Origin: Bacteroidota bacterium | GTDB taxonomy: Bacteria > Bacteroidota > Bacteroidia > Sphingobacteriales > Sphingobacteriaceae | Length of the DNA stretch: 64,000 nucleotides | Reading direction: 5' to 3' | NCBI GenBank assembly: GCA_023450085.1 | Contig: JAEXHI010000026.1 | Location: forward strand, 62,001-126,000 | Part shown: positions 1 to 7,185 of the stretch, piece by piece | Position numbering within the stretch: position 1 is the stretch's first letter | Layout: every line of letters starts with the position of its first letter | Notes under the pieces: model-generated | What the model was told of the DNA's origin: nothing | The model's database searches: none | What the model saw: the letters and a program-made list of their open reading frames with translations, nothing else | Position numbers and translations under genes: made by a program

Positions 1-1
1 T

Positions 2-1486
2 GACAGTTTGCCCAATCCCGAAAACTATCAGATACAAACACCAGCGCTTAATTACGACGGAAGCAAAATGGCTTGGATTACCGTCACCGAAAAAGGGAAG
101 TCGCTTTGGCTAAAGGAAGGCCAAAATTTAAGTCAATTAATTAGCGACAGTAGACAACAGTTAAGCAGACCAATATTTTTTGGCGATAAAATCGCATTTA
201 ACGCTCATTTTAGCGGAGTAGACAATATTTATGAAGTAGACCCCGCCTCAAAAAAGATAAGCGCTCTAACGGCTTCTAAATACGGCGCTTTTAACGCAAG
301 CTTTTCTACCGATGGCAAAACCCTTTTGTTTAACAACTACCAACTGATGGGTTATGAAATTGCCAAAACCGAAATCAACCCTACTTCCATACCACAAGAC
401 AACTTCGTATACTTCGGCCAGCCTACCAAACCAGAGGACTATGTTTTTGCCCATGTTCCAGATAGCACCTTTAGCTCTAAAAGCTACAGTCCGCTCAAGC
501 ACATGTTCAATTTTCATAGCATTAGCCCTACTTCCGACGACAATGTGGAACGTGTAGGCCTGCAACTCAAATCAGATGACCTGCTTAATACCACCAGTGT
601 TTATGCAGGTGTTACCTACGAGAGCTCGCTACGCCGTTTCGAGTACAATGCTGGCTTTAGATATAAGGCACTTTACCCTGTCATCAACATCAACTATCGC
701 AACAGACCGCGTTTGGCCAACTACCGCTACCAAAATGCCATCCACCAAGCCAAATGGCGTGAGGACTATATCAGCCTTACCACTTCCCTGCCTTTAAGCT
801 TCAATTCCTTTAACCACCTGTTTAGTTTTATTGGCGAAGCGGGGACGTATTATGTGAACCGACATTTTAATCCTATTGACGACCAACGACTGGTAAATAC
901 CATCGAATTCCCCATGACCTATCGAATAGGTTTTAACCACCAGGTAAGAAGCGCCGAGCGTGACATTGCACCAAAATGGGCACAGTTGATTGAGCTTAAA
1001 TACCAAAACCTACCTTTCGACCGCAGCCTAACCGGACGTCTTTTCGCCTTAGAAAGCTTCTTCTATTTCCCAGGATTGGCCAAAAACCACACCCTATTGG
1101 CCAGCTTTAGCTACCAACAAAACAGCGGCACTTTCAGAACCGTAAATGATATCCCTACCGTATACGGCTACAACCAAATTGCGGCAAAAAGCCTGCTTAA
1201 AAACACGCTATTGCTTAATTATCGCTTCCCTTTCCTATTTCCAGACCTCGAAATTGGTCCATTTGCCTACATCAGAAATGTACGGGCAAACTTTTTTAGC
1301 CATTACGAAAACATAGGCAAAGAAACCAACTTGGCACAACCCAAAACTTTTGGCATCGAATTGCGTAGCGACATGAACCTTTTGCGTTACCAACCTGTAG
1401 CCGATGTGGGTGCCCGCTTAATTTTTGTTAACAACATCTACCATCAAAATCCTATATTCGAAGTGTTATTCAACTATTATTTCTGA
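2..1486 (+). CDS. Outer-membrane beta-barrel protein with PD40-like propeller blades, 5'-truncated
   Basis: The reading frame enters from outside the window, so the N-terminus is missing and the TTG at 8 is not a real start. The visible N-terminal part (about 150 residues) has WD40/PD40-like blade signatures such as 'NYDGSKMAWIT' and 'FSTDGKTLLFNNY', as in TolB-type propellers. From about residue 170 the sequence alternates aromatic and polar residues, as in a transmembrane beta barrel, and it ends with a terminal Phe (NYYF), the usual outer-membrane insertion signature. Four bases separate it from the LapA-like gene, so the two are probably cotranscribed. The precise function is unknown; a propeller-plus-barrel surface protein is inferred from sequence texture only. 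Confidence 0.7.
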   Translation, partial: DSLPNPENYQIQTPALNYDGSKMAWITVTEKGKSLWLKEGQNLSQLISDSRQQLSRPIFFGDKIAFNAHFSGVDNIYEVDPASKKISALTASKYGAFNASFSTDGKTLLFNNYQLMGYEIAKTEINPTSIPQDNFVYFGQPTKPEDYVFAHVPDSTFSSKSYSPLKHMFNFHSISPTSDDNVERVGLQLKSDDLLNTTSVYAGVTYESSLRRFEYNAGFRYKALYPVININYRNRPRLANYRYQNAIHQAKWREDYISLTTSLPLSFNSFNHLFSFIGEAGTYYVNRHFNPIDDQRLVNTIEFPMTYRIGFNHQVRSAERDIAPKWAQLIELKYQNLPFDRSLTGRLFALESFFYFPGLAKNHTLLASFSYQQNSGTFRTVNDIPTVYGYNQIAAKSLLKNTLLLNYRFPFLFPDLEIGPFAYIRNVRANFFSHYENIGKETNLAQPKTFGIELRSDMNLLRYQPVADVGARLIFVNNIYHQNPIFEVLFNYYF

Positions 1487-1490
1487 GAAC

Positions 1491-1772
1491 ATGAAAGGCA
1501 AAACCATATTCATCATTGTCATTACCGTATTATTGACCTTGTTTTTAGTAGCCAACAACGACGCTGTTGAGTTCAATTTCCTTATTGGGAAACCCGTAGA
1601 AATATCAAAACTCATCGTTATCGGCATCTGCATACTCATTGGTTTTATCCTGGGCTTTATTGCTGGACGTCCACGTAAAACCTATAGCAGCTACAATGAC
1701 GAAGTGGAGAAAAATTACACCAACGAGCAAAAGAGCACCTTAAGCGACGAGGACAGAGACTATATCAGTTAG
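1491..1772 (+). CDS. LapA-like (DUF1049) small inner-membrane protein
   Basis: A 93-residue protein. The ATG at 1491, four bases after the upstream stop, fits better than start codons inside the preceding gene because translation begins directly at the first membrane helix (MKGKTIFIIVITVLLTLFLV). A second hydrophobic segment (IVIGICILIGFILGFIAG) follows and ends in basic residues, then a charged cytoplasmic tail rich in Asp, Glu and Ser. Two short helices with an 'NNDAVEFNFLIG' link are typical of LapA/YciS proteins, which in Enterobacteria assist lipopolysaccharide assembly control; that role in Bacteroidota is not established. Likely in an operon with the beta-barrel gene. Confidence 0.75.
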   Translation: MKGKTIFIIVITVLLTLFLVANNDAVEFNFLIGKPVEISKLIVIGICILIGFILGFIAGRPRKTYSSYNDEVEKNYTNEQKSTLSDEDRDYIS

Positions 1773-2205
1773 TTTTTTTTTCGAAAATCAACCTCCGCAG
1801 CGCTTGGCAACATTCAGCCCCGCTTTCCGGCTTTAGTCCCTTGCTGCGCTTCGGGCGCTGCCGCCTGCAATCAGGTTTATTTGGCAAAAACAGAGGTACT
1901 ATCTCCGTTTAGCAATTGCAAAGGAAGCTTGCGCTGATAAATTGGGGAGAAATCAATATTAGAGATCCTTCGCTACCGAAGTGTCGGTACAGGTTACGCT
2001 CTGGATGACAAAGCTCTAAAGATCGCTTTCCCGAAAGTTCGGGATCGAGATGACGATATAAGGAACGGAATAAACATCATTACCAATCCCGAGAGGTTGG
2101 GACTATGCACTAACCACTAATTCCTAATAACTAGCAACTAACCACCCAATTACTAACTATTAGTCCCTAATTCCTAGCTACTAAAAGCAACGCTATCCAA
2201 AACCT
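1773..2205. other. Intergenic, repeat-rich, no gene
   Basis: The interval lies between convergent genes and has no credible open frame. It holds a GC-richer segment (about 1795-1880) with a string near 1865-1880 (GCAATCAGGTTTAT) that recurs almost unchanged near 50287 (GTCAATCAGGTTTAT). It also holds short palindromes of the TTCCCGAA/TTCGGGA type ending in GATGAC (about 1964-2056) and a heptad array listed separately. No clear terminator hairpin with a T-run was found for the upstream gene. Confidence 0.6.
2104..2181 (+). repeat. Degenerate heptanucleotide array, TARNNMC type
   Basis: Eleven or so 7-bp units in near-perfect phase, such as TAACCAC, TAATTCC and TAGCAAC, with one slipped unit near 2139-2146. 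The pattern is fixed at positions 1-2 (TA), 3 (A/G) and 6-7 (A/C then C), and free at positions 4-5. The same family recurs at 6916, 7051, 48915, 49105 and 63521. Confidence 0.8.
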
Positions 2206-3131
2206 TCACCTGCTCAACAACAAAATAAATTCATTAATAATTTGTTGCCGCTCGCTTTTATTGTTATCATCAAACTGGATAGACCGAAAACGCGCAAACA
2301 GATCCTTAACTTGGTCAGTATTCATTTTACGCTTTAAACCCTGCATCAAATCCATGGCAAACCAGTTATTGTCTTCTTTAATTAATTTTAATTCAGCTAT
2401 CATAAAGCTGGTCATTTTCCCCGTTATACACAAAAGGAATAAGCCGTAAAGTATAATCTCTATTTTCAATACCTGTTGCGGGCACTTTGTTAAGCAGTAC
2501 TTTTGTCAATCTCTCCTTTTGATCTTCGTTTAAAAACTTAGCTTCATCAGATGCTATATACATAAACCTGCTGGTTTGAAAAGCCAAATCTGCTAAACCC
2601 TCCCACCTTGGTAGCTTTATGCTCGGCACATTTAACCGACCATTCCACAATTTCAGCAAATTGTTTTTCTTTATCCTCAATTTTTAAGATGCGTTGCACT
2701 TCAAAAATCCTTTTTTTGTAAACCTCAATATCAGATAGTGAGAGGGTTTTTGAGCCATAGCTGAGTGCATGCGTTTCAAACTTACCGTCTTCTTTCTGAT
2801 CAAAAAACGAAATCACATGGGTATTTTCAAAATACTCATCTCCTTTGGGACAGATCGTATATTGATCAAAGGCTATTTCAATTGTATCTAAACCTACTTG
2901 CCCTTGCAGATTTTCCAAAACCGCAATTTTGGCAATTCTATTTTTATAACTATTTGCTACACGGGGCACATCATAAACCTCAACCACATGCCCTACAACA
3001 ATATACTGGCTTTCTTCAACCAAATACCTTAACGGCTTAGCTGGTATGGGATAAATAGAATTATTTGTATTAAAGGCCAAAACGTTGTGGCCAAAAACAA
3101 CAATGCATAATAATAATTTTAGTGTTTTCAT
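2206..3131 (-). pseudogene. Secreted protein gene broken by two frameshifts
   Basis: Three overlapping minus-strand frames join into one coherent protein of about 300 residues. The first part (3131 to about 2610) has a signal peptide (MKTLKLLLCIVVFGHNVLAF) and a domain with 'IVVGHVVEVYDV' and 'HALSYGSKTLSLS'. Near the GGTGGGAGGG run at about 2605 the coherent sequence moves by +1 to 'WEGLADLAFQTSRFMYIASD'. Near the GGGGAAAA run at about 2420 it moves by +1 again to 'KMTSFMIAELKLIKEDNNWF' and ends at 2206. Both shifts sit at homopolymers, so base-calling error is a real alternative to genuine decay. The domain resembles secreted Bacteroidota proteins of unknown function. A terminator cassette separates it from the upstream gene. 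Confidence 0.7.
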
Positions 3132-3163
3132 GATAAAAATGATTTATGGTTATTTGAAAAAAC

Positions 3164-3200
3164 GGCCAGCCCGCCGATCCCTTATATTTTTAGGCTGGCC
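3164..3200 (-). terminator. Rho-independent terminator, cassette copy 3
   Basis: On the minus strand GGCCAGCC pairs with GGCTGGCC and is followed by GTTTTTTC. It lies downstream of the 149-residue secreted protein gene. Near-identical cassettes occur at 3726-3762 and 4478-4514. Confidence 0.75.
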
Positions 3201-3215
3201 ATCTTGCTTATTTAA

Positions 3216-3245
3216 CCTTACTCCCGTAAACCACTCCTATTTCAG
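3216..3245 (-). other. Vestigial 3' end of a tandem paralog
   Basis: Read on the minus strand this short stretch encodes EIGVVYG followed by a one-base shift, matching the C-terminal EIEVVYGQ-stop and EVEVVYGQ-stop of the two paralogs upstream. It sits between the stop of the 149-residue gene and terminator copy 3, the same position relative to the terminator as the true gene ends. It therefore looks like a leftover of a duplicated 'gene end plus terminator' unit. Confidence 0.6.
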
Positions 3246-3255
3246 ACATCTTTGA

Positions 3256-3705
3256 TTAATTCCTCTTATTGAAATTCATGTGAATAAAAATAGAATCTTT
3301 TTTCTGTTCAAAAGAAGTTATCCTGCTGCTATCAAATAATACATTTGCAGTAGTAGTATCACTGTAAAACCTACCATTCAACACCATAAGTCTTTTATTG
3401 TTCAACTTGTTTTTTTTGCAAAAATCGGTAAAACTCATTAATTTAACAGAATTATCAAGCGTTAAAATTAAAGCGCCACCTTTCCATTCTTTCCCAAATC
3501 TTTTGGCTTTAGTTTCATCATCCATACCATCATAACTAGTTACATCTTCTGCCGATGCAGCCAAAAAATTAGTCACTATTTCTCTACCTGTCTTTTTGTC
3601 TTTTACAATGAATTTTTGTTTATACTCATAGTCTACACTTTGTGCTGCCGCTAAGACCGAAAAGGACATACAGACCAACATTAAATAAATTATTTTTTTC
3701 ATCAT
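3256..3705 (-). CDS. Secreted protein of unknown function
   Basis: A 149-residue protein with a clear signal peptide (KKIIYLMLVCMSFSVLAAAQ, cut after AQ or nearby), so it is probably periplasmic or outer-membrane associated. The mature part is mixed alpha/beta, with segments such as 'FIVKDKKTGREIVTNFLAAS' and 'KGGALILTLDNSVKLMSF', and has no motif I recognise. Either of the two initial Met codons could be used. It lies in a minus-strand run of secreted proteins and is flanked by terminator cassettes on both sides, so it probably has its own transcript. It does not resemble the two paralogs upstream even though it shares their intergenic cassette, which suggests the cassette was copied separately from the coding body. 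Confidence 0.65.
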   Translation of the reverse strand: MMKKIIYLMLVCMSFSVLAAAQSVDYEYKQKFIVKDKKTGREIVTNFLAASAEDVTSYDGMDDETKAKRFGKEWKGGALILTLDNSVKLMSFTDFCKKNKLNNKRLMVLNGRFYSDTTTANVLFDSSRITSFEQKKDSIFIHMNFNKRN

Positions 3706-3725
3706 AAAAAACTAATTGAAAAAAT

Positions 3726-3762
3726 GGCCAGCCCGCCGATCCTCCTTGTTTTTGGGCTGGCC
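3726..3762 (-). terminator. Rho-independent terminator, cassette copy 2
   Basis: Minus-strand GGCCAGCCC pairs with GGGCTGGCC and is followed by ATTTTTTC. It lies downstream of the 225-residue paralog. The cassette, including adjacent ATCATAAAAAACTAATTG, is nearly identical to the copy at 4478-4514. Confidence 0.8.
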
Positions 3763-3779
3763 GTTTTGGTTTTTATACC

Positions 3780-4457
3780 TTACTGCCCATAAACCACTTC
3801 AATTTCAGGAGTTTTTAAGCCGTATACAAAAAATGTCTTTTCGCCTCGGGCTGTAGACACACTAACACGAAACGAAAGTTTGTATTTCCCTTTCTTAACC
3901 TTGTTGATAGAACTTCCCATCTTATCAGAAGCAGTCTTTGGGCCTGTTTCTACATTTAAAATACTGAGGTTAACCTGATAGGTACCATTGGCAGGAATAC
4001 TAATATTTTCGGAAGTATGGTAGTCAATCCCATGCTTTTTACCATTAATAAAGGTATCCCCTATCTCAAAAGCCTCGAAATTTGGCACATGAAACTTTAC
4101 ATAGTTTACATCCTCTGCCATCCGCAAATTAGAAAACGATATCCGTTCACCTTTCTCGTTTATCAACCACGGAGTTAAAGCAATCAGGGGGTTGTAAAGG
4201 TTTATTTCTGTTGATGAATTGTTGGCTATTACAAAAGAAAATTTAAGCCCCTGGACGGAAACGGGCTGCGTTGCAGCTACCGTAATCTTAAGACTTAACG
4301 GCGAGGCATCCATGGTACGCCCACTTTCTAACTTAACGGTGCTCTTTTCTTGTTTGAAAGGCAATTCCCTTATCTGTCGGGCAAATAGACTACCCAAATT
4401 GAATTGGCAAACAACAATAACCATTGCTATTATAACCAGTACTCGTTTTTTCATCAT
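3780..4457 (-). CDS. Secreted protein, tandem paralog B, unknown function
   Basis: A 225-residue protein with a signal peptide (VLVIIAMVIVVCQFNLGSLF). It aligns along its whole length with the 224-residue neighbour. Shared blocks include 'FEIGDTFINGKK', 'YHTSENI-IPANGTYQVNLS' and the C-terminal 'YGLKTPE-EVVYGQ'. The mature part looks all-beta, with 'LKFSFVIANNSSTEINLYNP' and 'KKGKYKLSFRVSVST', which suggests an immunoglobulin-like or transthyretin-like fold; that is inference. The two genes are a recent tandem duplication, since even the terminator and start region are nearly identical. No enzyme motif is visible. Confidence 0.7.
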   Translation of the reverse strand: MMKKRVLVIIAMVIVVCQFNLGSLFARQIRELPFKQEKSTVKLESGRTMDASPLSLKITVAATQPVSVQGLKFSFVIANNSSTEINLYNPLIALTPWLINEKGERISFSNLRMAEDVNYVKFHVPNFEAFEIGDTFINGKKHGIDYHTSENISIPANGTYQVNLSILNVETGPKTASDKMGSSINKVKKGKYKLSFRVSVSTARGEKTFFVYGLKTPEIEVVYGQ

Positions 4458-4477
4458 AAAAAACTAATTGAAAAAAT

Positions 4478-4514
4478 GGCTAGCCCGCCGATCCTCCTTT
4501 ATTTTGGGCTGGCC
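4478..4514 (-). terminator. Rho-independent terminator, cassette copy 1
   Basis: Minus-strand GGCCAGCCC pairs with GGGCTAGCC (one G-U pair) and is followed by ATTTTTTC. It lies downstream of paralog A. Confidence 0.8.
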
Positions 4515-4531
4515 ATCTTGATTATTTAACC

Positions 4532-5206
4532 TTACTGCCCGTAGACCACTTCAACTTCAGGCGTTTTTAAGCCATATACAAAAGAATCCTTTGCGGTTCT
4601 TACAGTAGATGTTATGATACTAAACCTTAACTTGTACTTCCCCTTTTTTATTTTAGTAATAGTCTCTCTCTCCTCTACAGAGGCGGCACTTAGTCTTTTA
4701 ATTACATTTAAAATACTTAGGTTAACCTGATAGGTGCCATTGGCAGGGATAGGTATATTTTCCGAAGTATGATAATCAACCTCCCGCTTTTTTCCATTGA
4801 TAAATGTGTCGCCTATTTCAAACGACTCAAATTTGGGCACAAAAAAACCTCGATATTGCGACGATATAAGAGATTGATGCATAATTGACGCAAATTGCCC
4901 TATTTCACTCTGCATCAATATTCTTAGTACATCTAAGGGATTATAAATAGAGACTTCTGCTGATGAGCCGTTGGTAATGACAAGGATAAATTGAAGGCCC
5001 TTGCTAGAAACAGGCTGCTGTGTAGCTATTTTGAGCTTAAGCTGTAGCGGCGAAGCGGCCATTGTTCGCCCGTTCATTAGCTGAGGTGGTCCTATTTCGT
5101 CGAGTTTGAAAGGAATTTCTTTTACCTGTTGGGCAAATAAAGTACCCAAATTGAATTGGCAAACAACAATAACCATTGCTATAATGCCCAGTATTTGTTT
5201 TTTCAT
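4532..5206 (-). CDS. Secreted protein, tandem paralog A, unknown function
   Basis: A 224-residue protein with a signal peptide (GIIAMVIVVCQFNLGTLFAQ) and a beta-rich mature region, paralogous to the next gene downstream. Divergence between the copies is greatest in the middle (about residues 85-115), where A has 'LRILMQSEIGQFASIMHQSL' and B has an unrelated stretch. The N- and C-terminal thirds are well conserved. This pattern suggests a variable loop or binding face on a common scaffold, which is inference. It starts 22 bases after the stop of the HExxH lipoprotein gene and may share its transcript. Ends in a dedicated terminator. Confidence 0.7.
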   Translation of the reverse strand: MKKQILGIIAMVIVVCQFNLGTLFAQQVKEIPFKLDEIGPPQLMNGRTMAASPLQLKLKIATQQPVSSKGLQFILVITNGSSAEVSIYNPLDVLRILMQSEIGQFASIMHQSLISSQYRGFFVPKFESFEIGDTFINGKKREVDYHTSENIPIPANGTYQVNLSILNVIKRLSAASVEERETITKIKKGKYKLRFSIITSTVRTAKDSFVYGLKTPEVEVVYGQ

Positions 5207-5228
5207 TTATTTTTATTTATTTATAAAA

Positions 5229-6608
5229 TTATCGTGAGCAAAATTCGCAGGAAGGCCATGCAGGCGTTTGCGTCCTCGAAAAACCACAGATATAATCAGT
5301 CATAGGTTCAAAAATATTTTTTTCGGCAGTTGGGCATGCATTACCTGGCTCGTGGTCAATATTCCCTTGTCTATCGGTAAGGTCTGTCCATAACGAACGT
5401 GCCTGCCAATTAAAGTTCCATGCCGCTGCCTTGATCTGTGCTAGCGCATCAGCATAGGAAAGGCTACCTGGAGCAATTAAAGCCTGTGCCATATTTTTAA
5501 TTTCTAATAATGTCTGGTTTAAATAGGGCAACAACCTGGTGACATGTACATCCTCATGCGCTTGTACAGCTCTTATCATATACCAACGAGCATTATAATT
5601 TCCAAATTTTTTCAGGTCTTCCACCTGTTTGCAAAAATTAGCTACATTGGTATTGCCCATGGGGCCAGTTACCTCTGCTACACCAGGAAGTAACCTAACC
5701 TGTACAGAATAAAAGCCCGTTATTTTCTTTACCAGCCCTTTCCATACACCTCCCTCTTTGTAGCAGCCCATTACTACATCAACCGCTTCCCTACCAACTT
5801 TCCCGTATTCATTGTAAGCCAGTCCGCTACTTGGTGCCACCTGTTGCAGGCTTACAATTGCGCCTGCATTAGGGCTGTCGCCCTGTACACCTTCACAGCT
5901 ATTGGTAATATCCAACCTATCTATGTTCATTGTAAATTTCCCTTCTGAGGCGGAGTTGACGAGCCCTACTATGGTATAAAATACTTGCGATAAATCAAAG
6001 GAGCTTCGCCCTGTAACATTTTTATAGGTAGGCACATTAGCAAAAAAATCACGCTCGAAACCTGACGATAGTAAGGCAGTCGGCAAAGCCTTTCTAAGCG
6101 CAAGATCAATTATTATCCAACTAAAAGTAGTCGGCGTTGAAACTGAATATTCAAAATATACCGTAAAAATACATTCATCTGCCAAGGAAACATTATTATT
6201 CGGCTTGCTGGCAAGCTCTTGTTGGGCCATGGCATCTCTTTGTTCCTGCTGTTGTTTGCTGTACAGCTTAATGGCCATGGTTTCGGCATTTATTTCGGCA
6301 TCTAGGTAATCTCCATTACTGCCCGTGGCAAAGCGCAGGGTAAATCCCTCCATAAAGCGGGAAGTAATGAGGGCCTTGTACTCCCAGTTAATGCGGCCCT
6401 GTTTCTCTAGCTCGGTCAACAGTTCCTTGTTGACGGGTTCCTTGAGCGTTTCTATCACCTGCAGCACCATTTTATCGGTACCGCGGTAACTGTTCAAAAC
6501 GCTAGGCGTGGGAGGCTGCAATGGTTCGCGTTTGCAGCCTCCAAAACACAGCAGGAGCATGGTGAACAACACCATAACCATCCTTTTGGTTGGTTTTGTT
6601 TTTTTCAT
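5229..6608 (-). CDS. Lipoprotein with HExxH motif, possible zinc metallopeptidase
   Basis: I place the start at 6608 (459 residues) because translation from there gives a lipoprotein signal (VMVLFTMLLLCFGGC, lipid Cys at 25); a longer frame only adds a non-hydrophobic leader. After the Cys comes a Pro-rich linker, then a region of unknown fold. Residues 346-360 read RAVQAHEDVHVTRLL, so His351-Glu352-x-x-His355 forms an HExxH motif inside a helix-like stretch, as in zincins. The third zinc ligand is not obvious. The C-terminus is Cys-rich (ACPTAEK, YICGF, CEFCSR) and could form disulfides. First gene of a run of secreted proteins. Peptidase activity is a motif-based inference. Confidence 0.55.
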   Translation of the reverse strand: MKKTKPTKRMVMVLFTMLLLCFGGCKREPLQPPTPSVLNSYRGTDKMVLQVIETLKEPVNKELLTELEKQGRINWEYKALITSRFMEGFTLRFATGSNGDYLDAEINAETMAIKLYSKQQQEQRDAMAQQELASKPNNNVSLADECIFTVYFEYSVSTPTTFSWIIIDLALRKALPTALLSSGFERDFFANVPTYKNVTGRSSFDLSQVFYTIVGLVNSASEGKFTMNIDRLDITNSCEGVQGDSPNAGAIVSLQQVAPSSGLAYNEYGKVGREAVDVVMGCYKEGGVWKGLVKKITGFYSVQVRLLPGVAEVTGPMGNTNVANFCKQVEDLKKFGNYNARWYMIRAVQAHEDVHVTRLLPYLNQTLLEIKNMAQALIAPGSLSYADALAQIKAAAWNFNWQARSLWTDLTDRQGNIDHEPGNACPTAEKNIFEPMTDYICGFSRTQTPAWPSCEFCSR

Positions 6609-6915
6609 TGGTTTGTGATTTTGAGGGTTAATAAATAGGGATCGGCAGCAGGAACGGAGGCTAATTATGGTAAAGACAGTTAGCTCGGCCCATCCTCTCA
6701 AAAAAATTGAAAAATATTTTTCATTTCAGCATAAGTCTGCGTCTAAATGCTATTCAGCACACTTTTTGGAGACAAAATAATTTTGAGAACTGTACGGAAT
6801 AAGACAACTAAACATACTTCAACTATAACCAAAGCTATATTTAAAGTTCTATTCCGAAGTTTCGGATCAAGATGACGCGATAGGCAAGAGCCCTATACAA
6901 TGGCTAGTTAATCGA

Positions 6916-6964
6916 TAACCACCAGCAACTAATGACTAGTTCCTAATCACTAACACCTAGTACC
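6916..6964 (+). repeat. Heptanucleotide array, 7 units in phase
   Basis: Forty-nine bases made of exactly seven 7-bp units of the TARNNMC family, one of them starting CA instead of TA. Examples are TAATGAC and TAGTACC. Confidence 0.85.
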
Positions 6965-7050
6965 TAAAATAAGATCCTTCTCCCGAATAGTCGGGACAGG
7001 GCCGCGCTCTGGATGACAAAATAGCAACATGAACCCTTAAGATTCGGGAC

Positions 7051-7120
7051 TAAGCACCAGCCACCAACTCCTAATCACTAGCAACTAACCACTAGTTACT
7101 AACTCCTAACCAATAGTTCC
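7051..7120 (+). repeat. Heptanucleotide array, 10 units in phase
   Basis: Seventy bases divide exactly into ten 7-bp units of the TARNNMC family, with two CA-start variants and one unit ending in A. The array stops just before the terminator of the minus-strand lipoprotein gene. Confidence 0.85.
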
Positions 7121-7127
7121 TAAAAAC

Positions 7128-7158
7128 AAAAAAGGCCAGTATTGCTACCGACCTTTTT
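7128..7158 (-). terminator. Rho-independent terminator of the Sus-like locus
   Basis: On the minus strand AAAAAGGTCGG pairs with CTGGCCTTTTT using two G-U pairs, with an 8-nt loop, and the T-run completes it. It lies 27 bases after the stop of the last gene in the locus. Confidence 0.75.
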
Positions 7159-7185
7159 CACTATATAACTAACCCTAAATAATTA

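Larger units (their letters stand above)
6609..7185. other. Intergenic, repeat-rich, no gene
   Basis: No credible gene. The stretch holds an AT-rich leader upstream of the lipoprotein gene, a TTCCGAA/TTTCGGA palindrome near 6846-6862 ending in GATGACG, two exact heptad arrays, a TCCCGA/TCGGGA palindrome near 6978-6994 ending in GGATGAC, and the terminator of the gene at 7186. The layout (heptads alternating with GATGAC palindromes) matches 1964-2181 and 48915-49216. Confidence 0.6.

Noticed and set aside
8..10. TTG at 8 as the start of the first gene
   Set aside because: The frame is open to the window edge and begins in the middle of a propeller-like domain.
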